Below, one piece after another: positions 32,752-42,203 of a stretch of DNA of 64,000 nucleotides (the stretch's first letter is position 1; each line of letters starts with the position of its first letter). Under the pieces are notes generated by a model. The model saw only the letters and a program-made list of their open reading frames with translations. It had not been told where the DNA came from and made no database searches. The DNA lies in assembly GCF_023276405.1 (NCBI RefSeq), contig NZ_JALRMO010000001.1, positions 5,208,001 to 5,272,000 of the forward strand. Direction: 5' to 3'. A program made the translations under genes and the position numbers. Source of the DNA: Paenibacillus hamazuiensis (GTDB taxonomy: Bacteria; Bacillota; Bacilli; Paenibacillales; NBRC-103111).

Positions 32752-33750
32752 TTGGACAAAAAATATACGATCAAGGATATCGCGGAAATGGCCGGCGTGT
32801 CCTTCAAGACCGTATCGCGGGTCATCAACAACGAGCCGAACGTGCGGCCCGAGACACGCCGCAAAGTGCTGCAGGTCATCGAGCAGACTCATTTCAAGCC
32901 GAATGTGTTCGCCAAAAATCTGCAGAGCAAAAGCGTCAAAAACATCCTGATCTCCATCCGCAAGGCACACGGGCAAAATACGACGCAGTGGTTCGACGTG
33001 CTCATGTCCCACTTGATGAGGCTTGCCGGCAGCCGCAGCTACAACCTGATCTACGAGGTCGTCTATGACGACAGCGAGCTGGAGCATTCCATGATGGAGC
33101 GGCTCGGCGGCTTCATCGACGTGGTCATTTTATTTTATTTGAAGGATAACGACAAACGCATCGAGCTGGCCCGGCGCAGCGGAATTCCCCATCTGAGCTT
33201 CGAGAAGAACCGCAGCGTCCGGGTCTCCGTATCCAACAACAACCGCAAAGGAGTCGAGGAGGTGGCCCGATTCCTCTTCGAGCGGGGACTGACCCGCATC
33301 TGCTTCATGCTCGGCGCGGAGATCGAAGTGAATCTGGAGAGGGCGGAAGCCATGCGGCAGGCTTACCGGCAGCACGGCATTCCCCCGGAACGGCTTGAAA
33401 CCGTGTTTTATATGAACAACCTGGAAAACATTCACCGGTTCGTCACCGGCAAAATCGGGAGCAAAGAGCTTCCGGAGGTCTTTTTCGTCTCGGGCGACGA
33501 AAAGGCGATCGCCGTGTACAGCGCCTTGCAGGAGCAAGGCCTGCGCATTCCGGAAGATGTGTCGGTCATCGGCTTTGACAACATCCCCATCTCGCGGTAT
33601 TATTCGCCGCCGCTCACGACGATGGGGCAGGATTTTGAGCGGCTGGCGCTGGAGCTGTTCGCAACGGTGGACAAAATGATGAACCGCGAGGAAGGAATCG
33701 CCCCCGTGGAGGTCGATCCCCGGCTCATCGTCCGTCAAAGCGTCCGCTAG
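32752..33750 (+). CDS. LacI-family transcriptional regulator
   Basis: The 332-residue regulator has the LacI DNA-binding head (YTIKDIAEMAGVSFKTVSRVINNEPNVRPETR, in parts) and the hinge KPNVFAKNLQSKSVK. A periplasmic-binding-like effector domain contains VIGFDNIPISRYYSPPLTTM near the end. The start is TTG. Its own promoter and that of the GDPD-ricin gene carry the same palindrome, so it probably represses both until an imported ligand binds. The importer genes follow 84 bases downstream. Confidence 0.92.
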   Translation: MDKKYTIKDIAEMAGVSFKTVSRVINNEPNVRPETRRKVLQVIEQTHFKPNVFAKNLQSKSVKNILISIRKAHGQNTTQWFDVLMSHLMRLAGSRSYNLIYEVVYDDSELEHSMMERLGGFIDVVILFYLKDNDKRIELARRSGIPHLSFEKNRSVRVSVSNNNRKGVEEVARFLFERGLTRICFMLGAEIEVNLERAEAMRQAYRQHGIPPERLETVFYMNNLENIHRFVTGKIGSKELPEVFFVSGDEKAIAVYSALQEQGLRIPEDVSVIGFDNIPISRYYSPPLTTMGQDFERLALELFATVDKMMNREEGIAPVEVDPRLIVRQSVR

Positions 33751-33834
33751 CCGCCACCCTCATGAGCCGATCCGGGTTCCCTTTCCGGCCGCGAACCGGT
33801 ACAAACCCAATAAGAGAATAGGATTGGTGTCAAA

Positions 33835-35127
33835 ATGAACAAATTGCGCCATGCGCTGCCCCTGATATCGCTTGCCGTCATGCTGGCCGCCTGCTCTCCC
33901 GGAGGAGATGTCAAGCAGGCCGCGAGCAGTGCGCCTCCGAAGGCGGAAGAGAAGACCCCGAAGGAGCCGGTGAAGCTGGAGTTCGCCTCCAACGCCTCCG
34001 GCTCGACGCTGGAAGCCTACAAGACGCTGGTCTCTCAGTTCAACGCCGCAAACCCGTCCATCCGGGTCGAGCTGAATCCGATCGCCAAGGATTATGAAGC
34101 GCTGATGAACGCCCGGATGGCTTCCGGCGACCTGCCGGACCTGTTCAACACCCACGGGTGGTCGGTAATGAAATACAGCGAATATTTGCGTCCGCTGAAC
34201 GATCAGCCGTGGGCAGCCAACCTGGTGGACGAAATCAAGCCCATCGTCACAAACGACAAAGGCCGGATGTTTGTCCTGCCCTTCGATGTGGATATGACCG
34301 GCCTTCTGTATAACCCGGCCATCCTGAAGGAACTGAACCTGCCCGTTCCCGCGACATGGGACGAGTTCGCCGCCGTCTGCGAAGCCGCCAAAAAAGCCGG
34401 CTACACGCCCATCCACGTAGGCGGCAAAGACGACAGCGGTCTCGCGGGTTTGATCAACCGGGTCGCCCTGTCCCTGCTCATCATGGACTCCGGGAAAAAC
34501 TACAAAAAAGAGCTGGCAGACGGCTCCTTCGATTGGAACCAGTTCGACCGGGTCGCCTCGCTCATCCTGAGCTGGAAAGAAAAAGGCTACTTCAACGTGG
34601 ACAACGTAACGGCCGACAAAAACGCCACCCACACGGCGATGGCGAAAAACAAGGTGCTTTTCGCGTTCCAGTCCAATCAGTCGATCACCGAAATCAAGAA
34701 GCTGAATCCGGATTCCGCCGTGAACATGATGCGCATTCCGACTTCGAACAAGGCGGACGAGCCGTTCCTGATCAGCGGCGAACGGGATGCCGTCGGCGTA
34801 TGGAAGAACACGAAGCATGAGAAGGAAGCGCTCCAATTTTTAAGCTTTTTGGCGGAGCCCGCGCAGGTGTCGGCCGTGGCCGCCAGCTACTCGATCCCCG
34901 CCGCGATCAAGGGCGTCAAGGTCGATCTGGGGCAGCTCGGGGATGTGTTCGGGCAATATTCGAAAGTATCCGTAACCAATCATTTTGACCGGCAATATTT
35001 GCCGAACGGCATGTGGAATACGATGAAAAGCGTCGGGACGAGCATGCTGTCCGGCATGAGCGCCAAGGACGCGACGAAGGCCATGAAGACGGATTATGAC
35101 CGCTTGCGGTCCGCTGCGGTCCGATGA
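33835..35127 (+). CDS. CUT1-type extracellular solute-binding lipoprotein
   Basis: The 430-residue protein has a lipobox (VMLAACSPGG, Cys20) and the type-1 extracellular solute-binding fold (MalE/UgpB class): VKLEFASNASGSTLEAYKTLVSQFNAANPSIRVEL, in parts; ARMASGDLPDLFNTHGW; LPVPATWDEFAAVCEAAKKAGYTPI. Members bind oligosaccharides or glycerol-phosphate compounds. Its gene overlaps the first permease gene by four bases. Confidence 0.92.
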   Translation: MNKLRHALPLISLAVMLAACSPGGDVKQAASSAPPKAEEKTPKEPVKLEFASNASGSTLEAYKTLVSQFNAANPSIRVELNPIAKDYEALMNARMASGDLPDLFNTHGWSVMKYSEYLRPLNDQPWAANLVDEIKPIVTNDKGRMFVLPFDVDMTGLLYNPAILKELNLPVPATWDEFAAVCEAAKKAGYTPIHVGGKDDSGLAGLINRVALSLLIMDSGKNYKKELADGSFDWNQFDRVASLILSWKEKGYFNVDNVTADKNATHTAMAKNKVLFAFQSNQSITEIKKLNPDSAVNMMRIPTSNKADEPFLISGERDAVGVWKNTKHEKEALQFLSFLAEPAQVSAVAASYSIPAAIKGVKVDLGQLGDVFGQYSKVSVTNHFDRQYLPNGMWNTMKSVGTSMLSGMSAKDATKAMKTDYDRLRSAAVR

Positions 35128-36035
35128 GCCGCGGGATGCCGGCCGCGATCCGCAAACGGGTGATGCCGCAGCTGCGCCGCCACCGCCTGTATCTCCTTTG
35201 TTTGCCGGCTTTCGTCCTCTTTGCCGTGTTTGAGTTTTACCCGCTGCTTCAGGGCATCCGGCTTTCGTTCACCGATTGGAACGGCTTCTCCCAAACGTAC
35301 CGTTTTGTCGGTTTCGACAATTACGTCCGCCTGTTCCATGACGTTCGGATAACGACAGCGCTGCGCAACACCTTGATCTACGGCCTCGCGGGAGCCGCCG
35401 CGCAAAATGTGTGGGGGCTGCTTTATGCGCTGCTCCTGAACCTGAAATTCCCGGGCCGCGAATGGGTCCGCGCCGTAATCTATCTTCCCGTTCTCATCTC
35501 GGGTCTGATCATCGGCTACATCTGGTATTTCCTGCTGCAGTATGACGGCGGAGCCTTGAACGACGCGCTGGCGCTGCTTGGCGCAGCGCCTGTGGACTGG
35601 CTGGCGGACGGAACTCGGGCGGTAGGCCTCATCCTGCTCGTTTCGTCGATGCAATACGTGGGACAGGCAATGGTCATCTATTTGGCTGGCCTCCAGTCCA
35701 TTCCCGCCGCCTATTACGAGGCGGCCGCCATCGACGGCGCGACCCTGTGGAGGAGATTCGTCCACATCACGCTGCCGCTGCTGGCCCCGGCCATCATTTC
35801 CACGTTGATCCTGAAGCTGATCGGCGGGCTGCAGCTGTTCGACGTCATCATGGCGCTGACAAGCGGAGGTCCCGGCTTCGGCAGTCACTCCATTCCGACC
35901 TTGATCAACTACCTTTATTTCGGCAATCAAAATGCCGGCTATTCCGCAGCGCTGGGCATCGCCTTGTTCGCGCTGATTTTGTCCGTCACGCTGCTGACGG
36001 GCCGGCTCGCGCGGCGCAAGGAGGTTGAGGCGTAA
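35124..36035 (+). CDS. CUT1 ABC transporter permease (MalF/UgpA type)
   Basis: The 303-residue permease has six membrane helices, FYPLLQGIRLSFTDWNGF near the N-terminus and the EAA loop YYEAAAIDGATLWRRFVHIT. ATGA overlap with the binding-protein gene and one-base overlap (TAATG) with the next permease show tight coupling. Confidence 0.92.
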   Translation: MSRGMPAAIRKRVMPQLRRHRLYLLCLPAFVLFAVFEFYPLLQGIRLSFTDWNGFSQTYRFVGFDNYVRLFHDVRITTALRNTLIYGLAGAAAQNVWGLLYALLLNLKFPGREWVRAVIYLPVLISGLIIGYIWYFLLQYDGGALNDALALLGAAPVDWLADGTRAVGLILLVSSMQYVGQAMVIYLAGLQSIPAAYYEAAAIDGATLWRRFVHITLPLLAPAIISTLILKLIGGLQLFDVIMALTSGGPGFGSHSIPTLINYLYFGNQNAGYSAALGIALFALILSVTLLTGRLARRKEVEA

Positions 36036-36847
36036 TGTACATCCGCAAAATCCTGCTCGCGCTCCTGGGAAGCGTCATCGCGGTCGTTCACGCCGTGCCG
36101 CTGTACATCGCCTTGACCGTGGCGCTGAAACCGGCCCGCGACCTGTCCTCCAGATGGCGGCCGCCGAAGTCGCCGACGCTGGAGCATTTCCGGTTCGCCT
36201 GGGCGGAGGGAGATCTGCTCCGGGCCTTCGCCAACACGCTGCTCATCACATCGGCGACCGCGCTGCTCGTCGTGGTCGTCAGCGCCATTGCCGCTTACCC
36301 GATCGCACGTATCCGCTCCGGCGTGAGCACCGTGGCGACGAATGCGGTTTTGGCGGTGATGATGATTCCCTCGCTCAGCGTCATCGTACCTCTGTACAGC
36401 GTGATGAACCGGCTTGGGGGCATCAATACGTACTGGGGGATCATCCTGGTGCTGACCACCGGCAGCCTGCCGCTCGCCATCTTTTTGTATGCGAATTTTA
36501 TCAAGGCCGTGCCGAAGGAGCTGGATGAGGCGGCCATCGTGGACGGCTGCGGCGCGGTGGGCACGTTCCTTAGGGTCGTTCTGCCGCAGCTGCGGCCCGT
36601 CACCGCCACCGTGCTCATCCTGAAGGGGCTGGGAGCGTGGAACAATTACCATTTCGCCCTTTATTTTCTGCAAAAGCCGGAGCTGCGCACGGTGACGCTG
36701 TCCATCGCCGGCTTCTTCACCGAATATTCGTCCGACCTGAACGCCGCTTCCGCCGCCGCGCTTCTGGCGGTGCTGCCGGTGCTCGCCGCTTTCATGCTGC
36801 TGCAAAAGCAATTCATCGCGGGCTTAACGGACGGAGCCGTCAAATGA
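36035..36847 (+). CDS. CUT1 ABC transporter permease (MalG/UgpE type)
   Basis: The 270-residue permease has six helices and the EAA loop LDEAAIVDGCGAVGTFLRVV. It pairs with the preceding permease. No ATPase gene is in the operon; a shared MsmX/UgpC-like ATPase elsewhere on the chromosome is likely. The 2H phosphoesterase-like gene follows after 50 bases. Confidence 0.92.
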   Translation: MYIRKILLALLGSVIAVVHAVPLYIALTVALKPARDLSSRWRPPKSPTLEHFRFAWAEGDLLRAFANTLLITSATALLVVVVSAIAAYPIARIRSGVSTVATNAVLAVMMIPSLSVIVPLYSVMNRLGGINTYWGIILVLTTGSLPLAIFLYANFIKAVPKELDEAAIVDGCGAVGTFLRVVLPQLRPVTATVLILKGLGAWNNYHFALYFLQKPELRTVTLSIAGFFTEYSSDLNAASAAALLAVLPVLAAFMLLQKQFIAGLTDGAVK

Positions 36848-36897
36848 CGAGGCTTCGTCCAGCCACCCATCAAAGCTAAAGAAAGGAATCCGATCCT

Positions 36898-37632
36898 ATG
36901 TCTACCGAAACCTTCGCCCAATTGCTGGAATCCCACTACCGAAGAGAGCTCTCGGAGCAGCCGGCGGAATGGACCGTCTCCCCGGCGCTGCACCGCAAAA
37001 TAACCGAGGACGGCCGGATGCAGCCGTTCTGCGGCGCTACAACCGTACTGAAGCTGAACGAGGAGGACAAGCTTAAATGTCGTGCCCTGCGGGACCGGCT
37101 GCTTGAAGATTTGGATCTGCCGCTGGTCGTTATCCTGCCGGAAACATATCACGTGACCGTCCATGCGCTCAGCAATCCGTATAACGTGGAGGGCGGATCG
37201 ACGGAAGCGGTTTTGGCCGATATAGCCCGCCGGGAAGAGGCCGTAGCGGCTTTGTTCCGCAGCGTGCGGAAGGAATACGGCGGAGAGAAGATCCGCTTGC
37301 GCACCCTGGGCCCGAGCACGAGCGGCAAAGATGTGGTCAGCCTGAAGTTCGCTCCGTCCGGGGAGCGGGATTCCGCGATTCTCGGCGACTTGTTCCAGCG
37401 GCTGGAGTCGCTGCTTCCGCTCCATAAGATTTACGTGCCGCATGTCTCGCTGGCCTACTTCGTGCCGCGCCCTTATGACGCGAAGCAGATCGCCGCCCTC
37501 TACAGCCGGCTGCGGGAGCTTGATTCGGATTCATTCCGTTTCGAGCTGGCGCTGGACGTGATGGAGCTGGCCTACCAGCGGCATACCGACATGCACGATT
37601 TCCGCGATGTGTTTACGGTTCGCAGCGTGTAA
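36898..37632 (+). CDS. 2H phosphoesterase-superfamily protein (2'-5' RNA ligase-like)
   Basis: The 244-residue cytosolic protein has two HxT/S motifs, H85-V-T87 (ETYHVTVHAL) and H182-V-S184 (VPHVSLAYF), about 97 residues apart. These are the hallmarks of 2H phosphodiesterases such as LigT and cyclic phosphodiesterases, which open cyclic phosphates or cut phosphodiesters. The N-terminal 45 residues are extra to the core fold. AAAGGA precedes the ATG. Its place as last gene of the importer operon suggests it acts on the imported compound (inference). Confidence 0.8.
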   Translation: MSTETFAQLLESHYRRELSEQPAEWTVSPALHRKITEDGRMQPFCGATTVLKLNEEDKLKCRALRDRLLEDLDLPLVVILPETYHVTVHALSNPYNVEGGSTEAVLADIARREEAVAALFRSVRKEYGGEKIRLRTLGPSTSGKDVVSLKFAPSGERDSAILGDLFQRLESLLPLHKIYVPHVSLAYFVPRPYDAKQIAALYSRLRELDSDSFRFELALDVMELAYQRHTDMHDFRDVFTVRSV

Positions 37633-37661
37633 ATCCGCTTACTTTTAACAAAACAAAAACA

Positions 37662-37710
37662 GCGGCGATCCGAGACTCGTTTTACGTCTCGGTCCGCCGC
37701 CGTTTTCTTT
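37662..37710. terminator. Terminator between convergent genes
   Basis: An imperfect 15-bp stem pairs 37662-37676 with 37686-37700, followed on the plus strand by TTTTCTTTTT. It ends the importer operon and may also serve the leftward YCII gene. Confidence 0.7.
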
Positions 37711-37738
37711 TTACAGGATGTGCCGTCGGGCTATTTCG

Positions 37739-38083
37739 TTACTCCGGCAAACTGTCGCCGGGAAAGCTGCGGCAAGGATGAACCTCATAGGTGAAGATGC
37801 CTGCCTGCACGCCGGGATCGGCGTCCATGATCGCCTTAACCTCGTCCACGGAAGCATTGAAGATGCCGATGCCGCTGATTTCGCTTCCGTCCGTAACGGG
37901 ACATACAATGGAAAGGAGCCCCTCCGCCCGCAAGCGGAAATTGCTTCGCCCGTGCTCCCAAATAATCCGCTGGGCGCCCTCGGTTTGAGCAATTAACGGG
38001 GTGGATTTGAGAATAACGAGAGTATACCCTTTCGTTTTGGTCATCATTTCTTTCATGTACTCGTCCGTAATAGGAGCAGTCAT
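37739..38083 (-). CDS. YCII-related domain protein
   Basis: The 114-residue protein matches the YCII (dimeric alpha-beta barrel) fold: GYTLVILKSTP strand, a central LRAEGLLSIVCPVTDGSEISGIGIFNASVDEVKAIMDADPGVQAGIFTYEVHP pattern (in parts) with the typical D-P-G dip before the last strand. Biochemical roles of the family are mostly unknown. GGAGG lies six bases before the ATG. It is monocistronic. Confidence 0.8.
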   Translation of the reverse strand: MTAPITDEYMKEMMTKTKGYTLVILKSTPLIAQTEGAQRIIWEHGRSNFRLRAEGLLSIVCPVTDGSEISGIGIFNASVDEVKAIMDADPGVQAGIFTYEVHPCRSFPGDSLPE

Positions 38084-38195
38084 CTTTTTCCTCCGCGAAT
38101 AAGATTTTTTCTCGAAGTCCCTGCAAAGGGAGCCTACGATTCATTATTCTTCCTATTCGCGAAAAATATCGCACTTCCTCTTGAATTCCCGTAAA

Positions 38196-39959
38196 TCAAG
38201 GCTTGGCCGTTCCTTCCGTCGGCACCACCTGAAGCGCGAGTGGAGCGGCCGCGTTACCGGCTTTATCCACCGCGGTGATCGTAATGTCGTTCATTCCCGG
38301 ATGCAGTTCGACCGGCGCGGAGGTGAAGACCAGGTTATCGCCCACTTGCGCCGGGACGCCGTTCACCTGCAGTTCCGCCTTCTCGCTTAACGTGCCGCTT
38401 AGTATCCAAGGAGTTTTAACGATGTTGTAATGATTGCCCGTCTTCTTGCCGGGTGGCTGAACAGTGATCACAGGCGCAATCGCATCTTCGACCCGTTTCA
38501 CATCGCCGACGGTTAAAGTTTGGCCGTCTGCGGTTTGCGAGCCGCTGCCTGCGACTTTTACATAGACGCGATTCTCATAATAACCGGTAGTTCCGGCGAT
38601 CTTGAGCAAATTCAGCGGCCAGGAGCCGCCCCAGCTGTACCCGTTGCGGCGCTCGGCTTCGATCTCCAAAATATTATGTTTGATCACTCCGTCGCGTCCC
38701 GAGAATATCGGCAGGTTCGTTCCGATTTCATAAAACCGGTACCACGCCGTGCTGGCCGGGTCCGGCACGAAGTACACGTTGTTTTTGTCCCCGGATACAT
38801 ATTTGATCCCGACGAGCTTGCTCACGTCAAACCAGGCGAGCGCGCTCTCCCACGCTTTCTTCACCTCCGGCGTCTGGTCCGGCAGCGCCATCAAATATTT
38901 GACGATATCCACCGACTCGGAGCCCGAAATGGACGGATGCTCGTAAGCTCTCGCCCCGCGCGGCTCGTAGGTGACCGGATCGTGCTGGGCGCACCACGCG
39001 GTAAGTGCGCCTTCCACGGCAATTTGCGATTTCAGGATGTACTCCAGACCTTTGTCGAGGCTTCCCTGCAGCTTGGCCGCTATGTCGTCCGCTACGATAT
39101 CCGTATTAAAAGGGTATTCCTTTTTCTTGACCATCGTCAGCACGTTCATCACGCGCATCATCGCGTTGTCGTTAAACGTCACGTAATCGGAATAATTGCC
39201 GCGCGCCGGATATACCTGAGGCCAGCCTCCGCTCGGATACTGCATCGTCAGCAGGAACTGCAGCCCTTTGTTAACGGCCTCTTTATAACGCGCGTCGCCG
39301 GTCTGCTTGTACATGACCGCAAGAAACAAAATCTCGTTCGTCGTGGCGTTGTTGTCGATCGTGCCGATATCCTGGCCGTCCTTGGTCCGCCAGTCGGACT
39401 TGACCTCCTGGCCGTCCCAGGCCCGCCCGTACTTGTCGCTCAGGCTGTATTTATACCAGCCGCCCTCCGCCGTTTGCCAAGTCAGCAGGTTATTCGCCGT
39501 CTGAACATCTTTCGCCGCATCCCCCGTATAATAAGCCGCCTTCAAAAAAGGAACGCTCTTCGGGTTCTCCACCGCAGGCCGTGTAATCGTGGCGTCCGGG
39601 TTCAGCGCCTGCTCCGTTTCGAGAAGGACCGTCGTTCTGCCGGAGGCGTCCGTTCCTTCCGTCGCATTTTTGATGGTGAACGAGTTCGTCAGCTGCGGAT
39701 TCAGGCTGTACCAATCGCCCCGTGCGGCGTCAAGCTCGAAATCGGCGGCATTAAAAGTGCTCAGCTTGCCGCTCAAGGTCACCTTCACCTGAGTCGGCGC
39801 GACGGCCTCCGCTTTGACGATTTTCAGCGCTTCCGCAGCCGAAGGCTCGGCCCCTGCCGCGTCCGCTCCTGCAGCGGCCGGATGGACGGAAAGCATCAGC
39901 ATCCCGAGCGTGCATACAGCGGGAAGCAGCATCCGCTTTTTCATTTTTTTCGCTAACAT
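38196..39959 (-). CDS. pelA: Secreted pectate lyase, PL10 family
   Basis: The ~587-residue protein has a signal peptide (MLAKKMKKRMLLPAVC... to AAAG), an N-terminal ~110-residue beta-rich module, a PL10 pectate lyase domain (~130-440) and a C-terminal Ig-like module. PL10 marks are NNLLTWQTAEGGWYK, IGTIDNNATTNEILFL, QYPSGGWPQVYPARGNYSD, VTFNDNAMMRVM, and the catalytic-Arg region EPRGARAYEHPSISGSES. It cleaves polygalacturonate by beta-elimination outside the cell. I chose the ATG at 39959, although the GAGGAGG upstream is about 14 bases away; a TTG at 39986 is the alternative. A cre-like site lies upstream. Confidence 0.9.
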   Translation of the reverse strand: MLAKKMKKRMLLPAVCTLGMLMLSVHPAAAGADAAGAEPSAAEALKIVKAEAVAPTQVKVTLSGKLSTFNAADFELDAARGDWYSLNPQLTNSFTIKNATEGTDASGRTTVLLETEQALNPDATITRPAVENPKSVPFLKAAYYTGDAAKDVQTANNLLTWQTAEGGWYKYSLSDKYGRAWDGQEVKSDWRTKDGQDIGTIDNNATTNEILFLAVMYKQTGDARYKEAVNKGLQFLLTMQYPSGGWPQVYPARGNYSDYVTFNDNAMMRVMNVLTMVKKKEYPFNTDIVADDIAAKLQGSLDKGLEYILKSQIAVEGALTAWCAQHDPVTYEPRGARAYEHPSISGSESVDIVKYLMALPDQTPEVKKAWESALAWFDVSKLVGIKYVSGDKNNVYFVPDPASTAWYRFYEIGTNLPIFSGRDGVIKHNILEIEAERRNGYSWGGSWPLNLLKIAGTTGYYENRVYVKVAGSGSQTADGQTLTVGDVKRVEDAIAPVITVQPPGKKTGNHYNIVKTPWILSGTLSEKAELQVNGVPAQVGDNLVFTSAPVELHPGMNDITITAVDKAGNAAAPLALQVVPTEGTAKP

Positions 39960-39989
39960 GGACGTAAATTCAACCTCCTCGATCAAAAT

Positions 39990-40003
39990 TGTAAGCGATT
40001 ACG
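39990..40003 (-). promoter_or_regulatory. cre-like site of the pectate lyase gene
   Basis: TGTAAGCGATTACG matches the cre consensus at 13 of 14 positions, 31 bases upstream of the lyase start. This fits catabolite repression of a secreted polysaccharide lyase. Confidence 0.6.
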
Positions 40004-40160
40004 AAATGCTGTTTGCAAATAGATCCATGAGAATGGATCTACACTTTTTATTGTAACGGATAACCGCATGCAATTCTTGCCGCAAAATTGCTCAAAGCCG
40101 TCGAATTCTTTGCTCTACATGTCCAATAGCAAACCAATCCCCCGGCAGTCCGAACCAATT

Positions 40161-40394
40161 AAAGGAACTGTTCTCCCGCTAAAATGGATGTTTCACTTTT
40201 CATCGGCATAAAGGAACTGACGTTCGCTATCCTTGGGTAAGTGGGCATATCCGAAAAAATAGAGGAACTGAGATGCGCTAAATCGGGGACAAATCGCGTG
40301 AGGAGCGGCGAAACATGCAAATAACGCACCTGAGTTCCTTTATTCTTGGCAAACCACTCGAAATGGCCACGTTAGCGCACCGTAGTTCCTTTAT
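40161..40394. repeat. Five-copy intergenic repeat, AGGAACTG...GCGCTA family
   Basis: Copies run AAAGGAACTGTTCTCCCGCT (40161), AAAGGAACTGACGTTCGCTA (40210-40229) and AGAGGAACTGAGATGCGCTA (40261-40280) on one strand, then TAACGCACCTGAGTTCCTTT (40322) and TAGCGCACCGTAGTTCCTTT (40373) inverted. The opposed orientation lets the array fold back on itself. The gap 40004-40480 has no gene. Confidence 0.75.
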
Positions 40395-40480
40395 GAACCC
40401 GGGAACCGGGGACAAGCGCACGAGCATATTGGGATCTAACCTGACACATTGGACAGAGGCGTGCCGGGCAGCCGATACGA

Positions 40481-41938
40481 TCAATCTTGTACGGAAATCA
40501 GCTCGCCGTTAATGTGTAATTCTTTGACGGGAGAAAACGATACATTCTGATAGAACTCCAGCTGCAGCACCGGCCCGGAGAATTTGAACGTATATGCAAC
40601 AACGTACGGCGTTTCGATGTATACCAAAGTTAGCTTTAAAGTGCTGCAGTCCGGCCAGGATGAGTATGTGACGACTTCCTGCCGGTGAAGCGACAGGTCT
40701 TTCACAAAGACATCTTCAGCGCGTTCCGGCTGAGTCAAGTGAAACGGCAAAACTTTGCGGCCGGTTTCATTTTCATAACCGAATTCCACCTCCAGCCGTT
40801 CCCCTCTCATGCTGAAACGTATCGTGCTTAATTGATGAGGGTTTTTGCCTATCGCATAAAGGTGACCGTCCAAATTCGGCGTATTTTCAGGCAGCGGCTG
40901 CGCTTCCGCAACGGGAGACATCATGGACGAAATGCGCTGCTCCAGTTCAGCATGCTCATCCGGGAGCATCGAGCTGTGCTTGTCCAATTTGTCCAAAATA
41001 TGCTCGTAAATTAAATCGAGAAGCGTTTGCAGCGGCTTCATATCGGTAAAGCTTGATGTGGCTGCGATCACGATCTTTTCCCGGGGCGCGACAAAACACA
41101 GCTGCCCGAACGCACCGTCCCCTCTGAAAGCACCCCGCCGGCACATATGAAACTGGTACCCGTAGCCCTGCCCCCAATCCGGCCTGCCGGCCGCAGTGCT
41201 GCGGTTATCGCTTTGCTTCCTGGTCGCCAGTTCAATATAGCTTTCCGAAACGATCCGCCGTCCGTCATACATGCCCTTGTCCAGAAGCATCTGCCCAAAT
41301 TTCGCTATGCTTTCGGTGGCGAGGCTAAGCCCCATCCCTCCCGCTATCGTCCCCTTCGGGCACGTTTCCCACGAAGGCCTCGGGATACCGAGCGGCTCGA
41401 ACAGCCGCGGCATCAAGAAATCGACAAGACTCTGCCCAGCGACCCGTTCGATGATGGCCGATACCATATAAGTGGCATGAGTGTTGTAAAGGTAGAAGCT
41501 GCCCGGTTCGCGGCGTACGTCCAAAGACAAGAAGGCTTTGACCCAGTCCTCCTCCTTGGCTACTGCGCCGTATATGTTTTCATGATGCCCCGTATTCATC
41601 GATAACAGATGGTGTACGGTCATTTTCTCCAAATTATCCGAAATCCTCTCCGGCAGCTTGTCCGGAAAAAACGATATCACCTTATCGTTCAGATCGAGCA
41701 GCCCGCTGTCCCGGGCAATGCCCGCTGCGATCGACGTAAAACTTTTGCTGAGCGAAAAAAGCAGCTGCACGCCGTCTTCGCGGTAAGGCTTCCGGCAAAA
41801 CCGGGCGGTCGCTTTGCCGTTTTGCAGCAGCATGAAGCTGCCTACTTTCAATCCCAGATGCTCGATGTGCGCGAAAAAATCCAACACCGCCTGTGAAGAA
41901 AGTCCGTGATTTTCGGGAATATCCTTTTTAATTTGCAA
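40481..41938 (-). CDS. Beta-lactamase-family serine hydrolase
   Basis: The 485-residue protein has a class-C/PBP-like domain (~15-310): SxxK motif in LLFSLSKSFTSIAAGIA, LDLNDKVISFFPDKLP, HHLLSMNTGH, the YxN-like LYNTHATYMVSAIIERVAGQSL, and a GDGAFGQL motif in place of the KTG triad. A C-terminal ~150-residue beta domain follows. There is no signal peptide, so it is probably cytosolic. Such proteins are esterases, peptidases or amidases, not necessarily beta-lactam-active. Confidence 0.85.
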   Translation of the reverse strand: MQIKKDIPENHGLSSQAVLDFFAHIEHLGLKVGSFMLLQNGKATARFCRKPYREDGVQLLFSLSKSFTSIAAGIARDSGLLDLNDKVISFFPDKLPERISDNLEKMTVHHLLSMNTGHHENIYGAVAKEEDWVKAFLSLDVRREPGSFYLYNTHATYMVSAIIERVAGQSLVDFLMPRLFEPLGIPRPSWETCPKGTIAGGMGLSLATESIAKFGQMLLDKGMYDGRRIVSESYIELATRKQSDNRSTAAGRPDWGQGYGYQFHMCRRGAFRGDGAFGQLCFVAPREKIVIAATSSFTDMKPLQTLLDLIYEHILDKLDKHSSMLPDEHAELEQRISSMMSPVAEAQPLPENTPNLDGHLYAIGKNPHQLSTIRFSMRGERLEVEFGYENETGRKVLPFHLTQPERAEDVFVKDLSLHRQEVVTYSSWPDCSTLKLTLVYIETPYVVAYTFKFSGPVLQLEFYQNVSFSPVKELHINGELISVQD

Positions 41939-42203
41939 AATGACTGCCCTCCCGTCAATCCGACGAAATTTTCACCCTATAAAATCAGGACTTGAAGCCG
42001 TCAGATGAGGCAGAATCACTACCTTTATATAATATATTCGCGAGCTGTGAGCCTCTTCCTTTATTGGTACGGGCGACTGCCGCACCCTCCGACTAATAAA
42101 GAGCGCTGGGTTCGAAGCAACCGCCCTGCACGCTGATATACTCTAATGCCGCATAGGCGGAAAGCGAAACGTACATCAGCCCATCGTTTTACTTATTTGC
42201 AAC
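41939..42203. other. Part of a ~350-bp gene-free stretch
   Basis: Between the hydrolase start (41938) and the frameshifted PLD tail (42289) lies a gap of about 350 bases. It holds the presumed hydrolase promoter region and the terminator hairpin at 42204-42247. I see no coding frame or known RNA in the rest. Confidence 0.5.

Noticed and set aside
40004-40480. CRISPR array
   Set aside because: The repeats are imperfect, in both orientations and with unequal spacing, and no cas genes are near.
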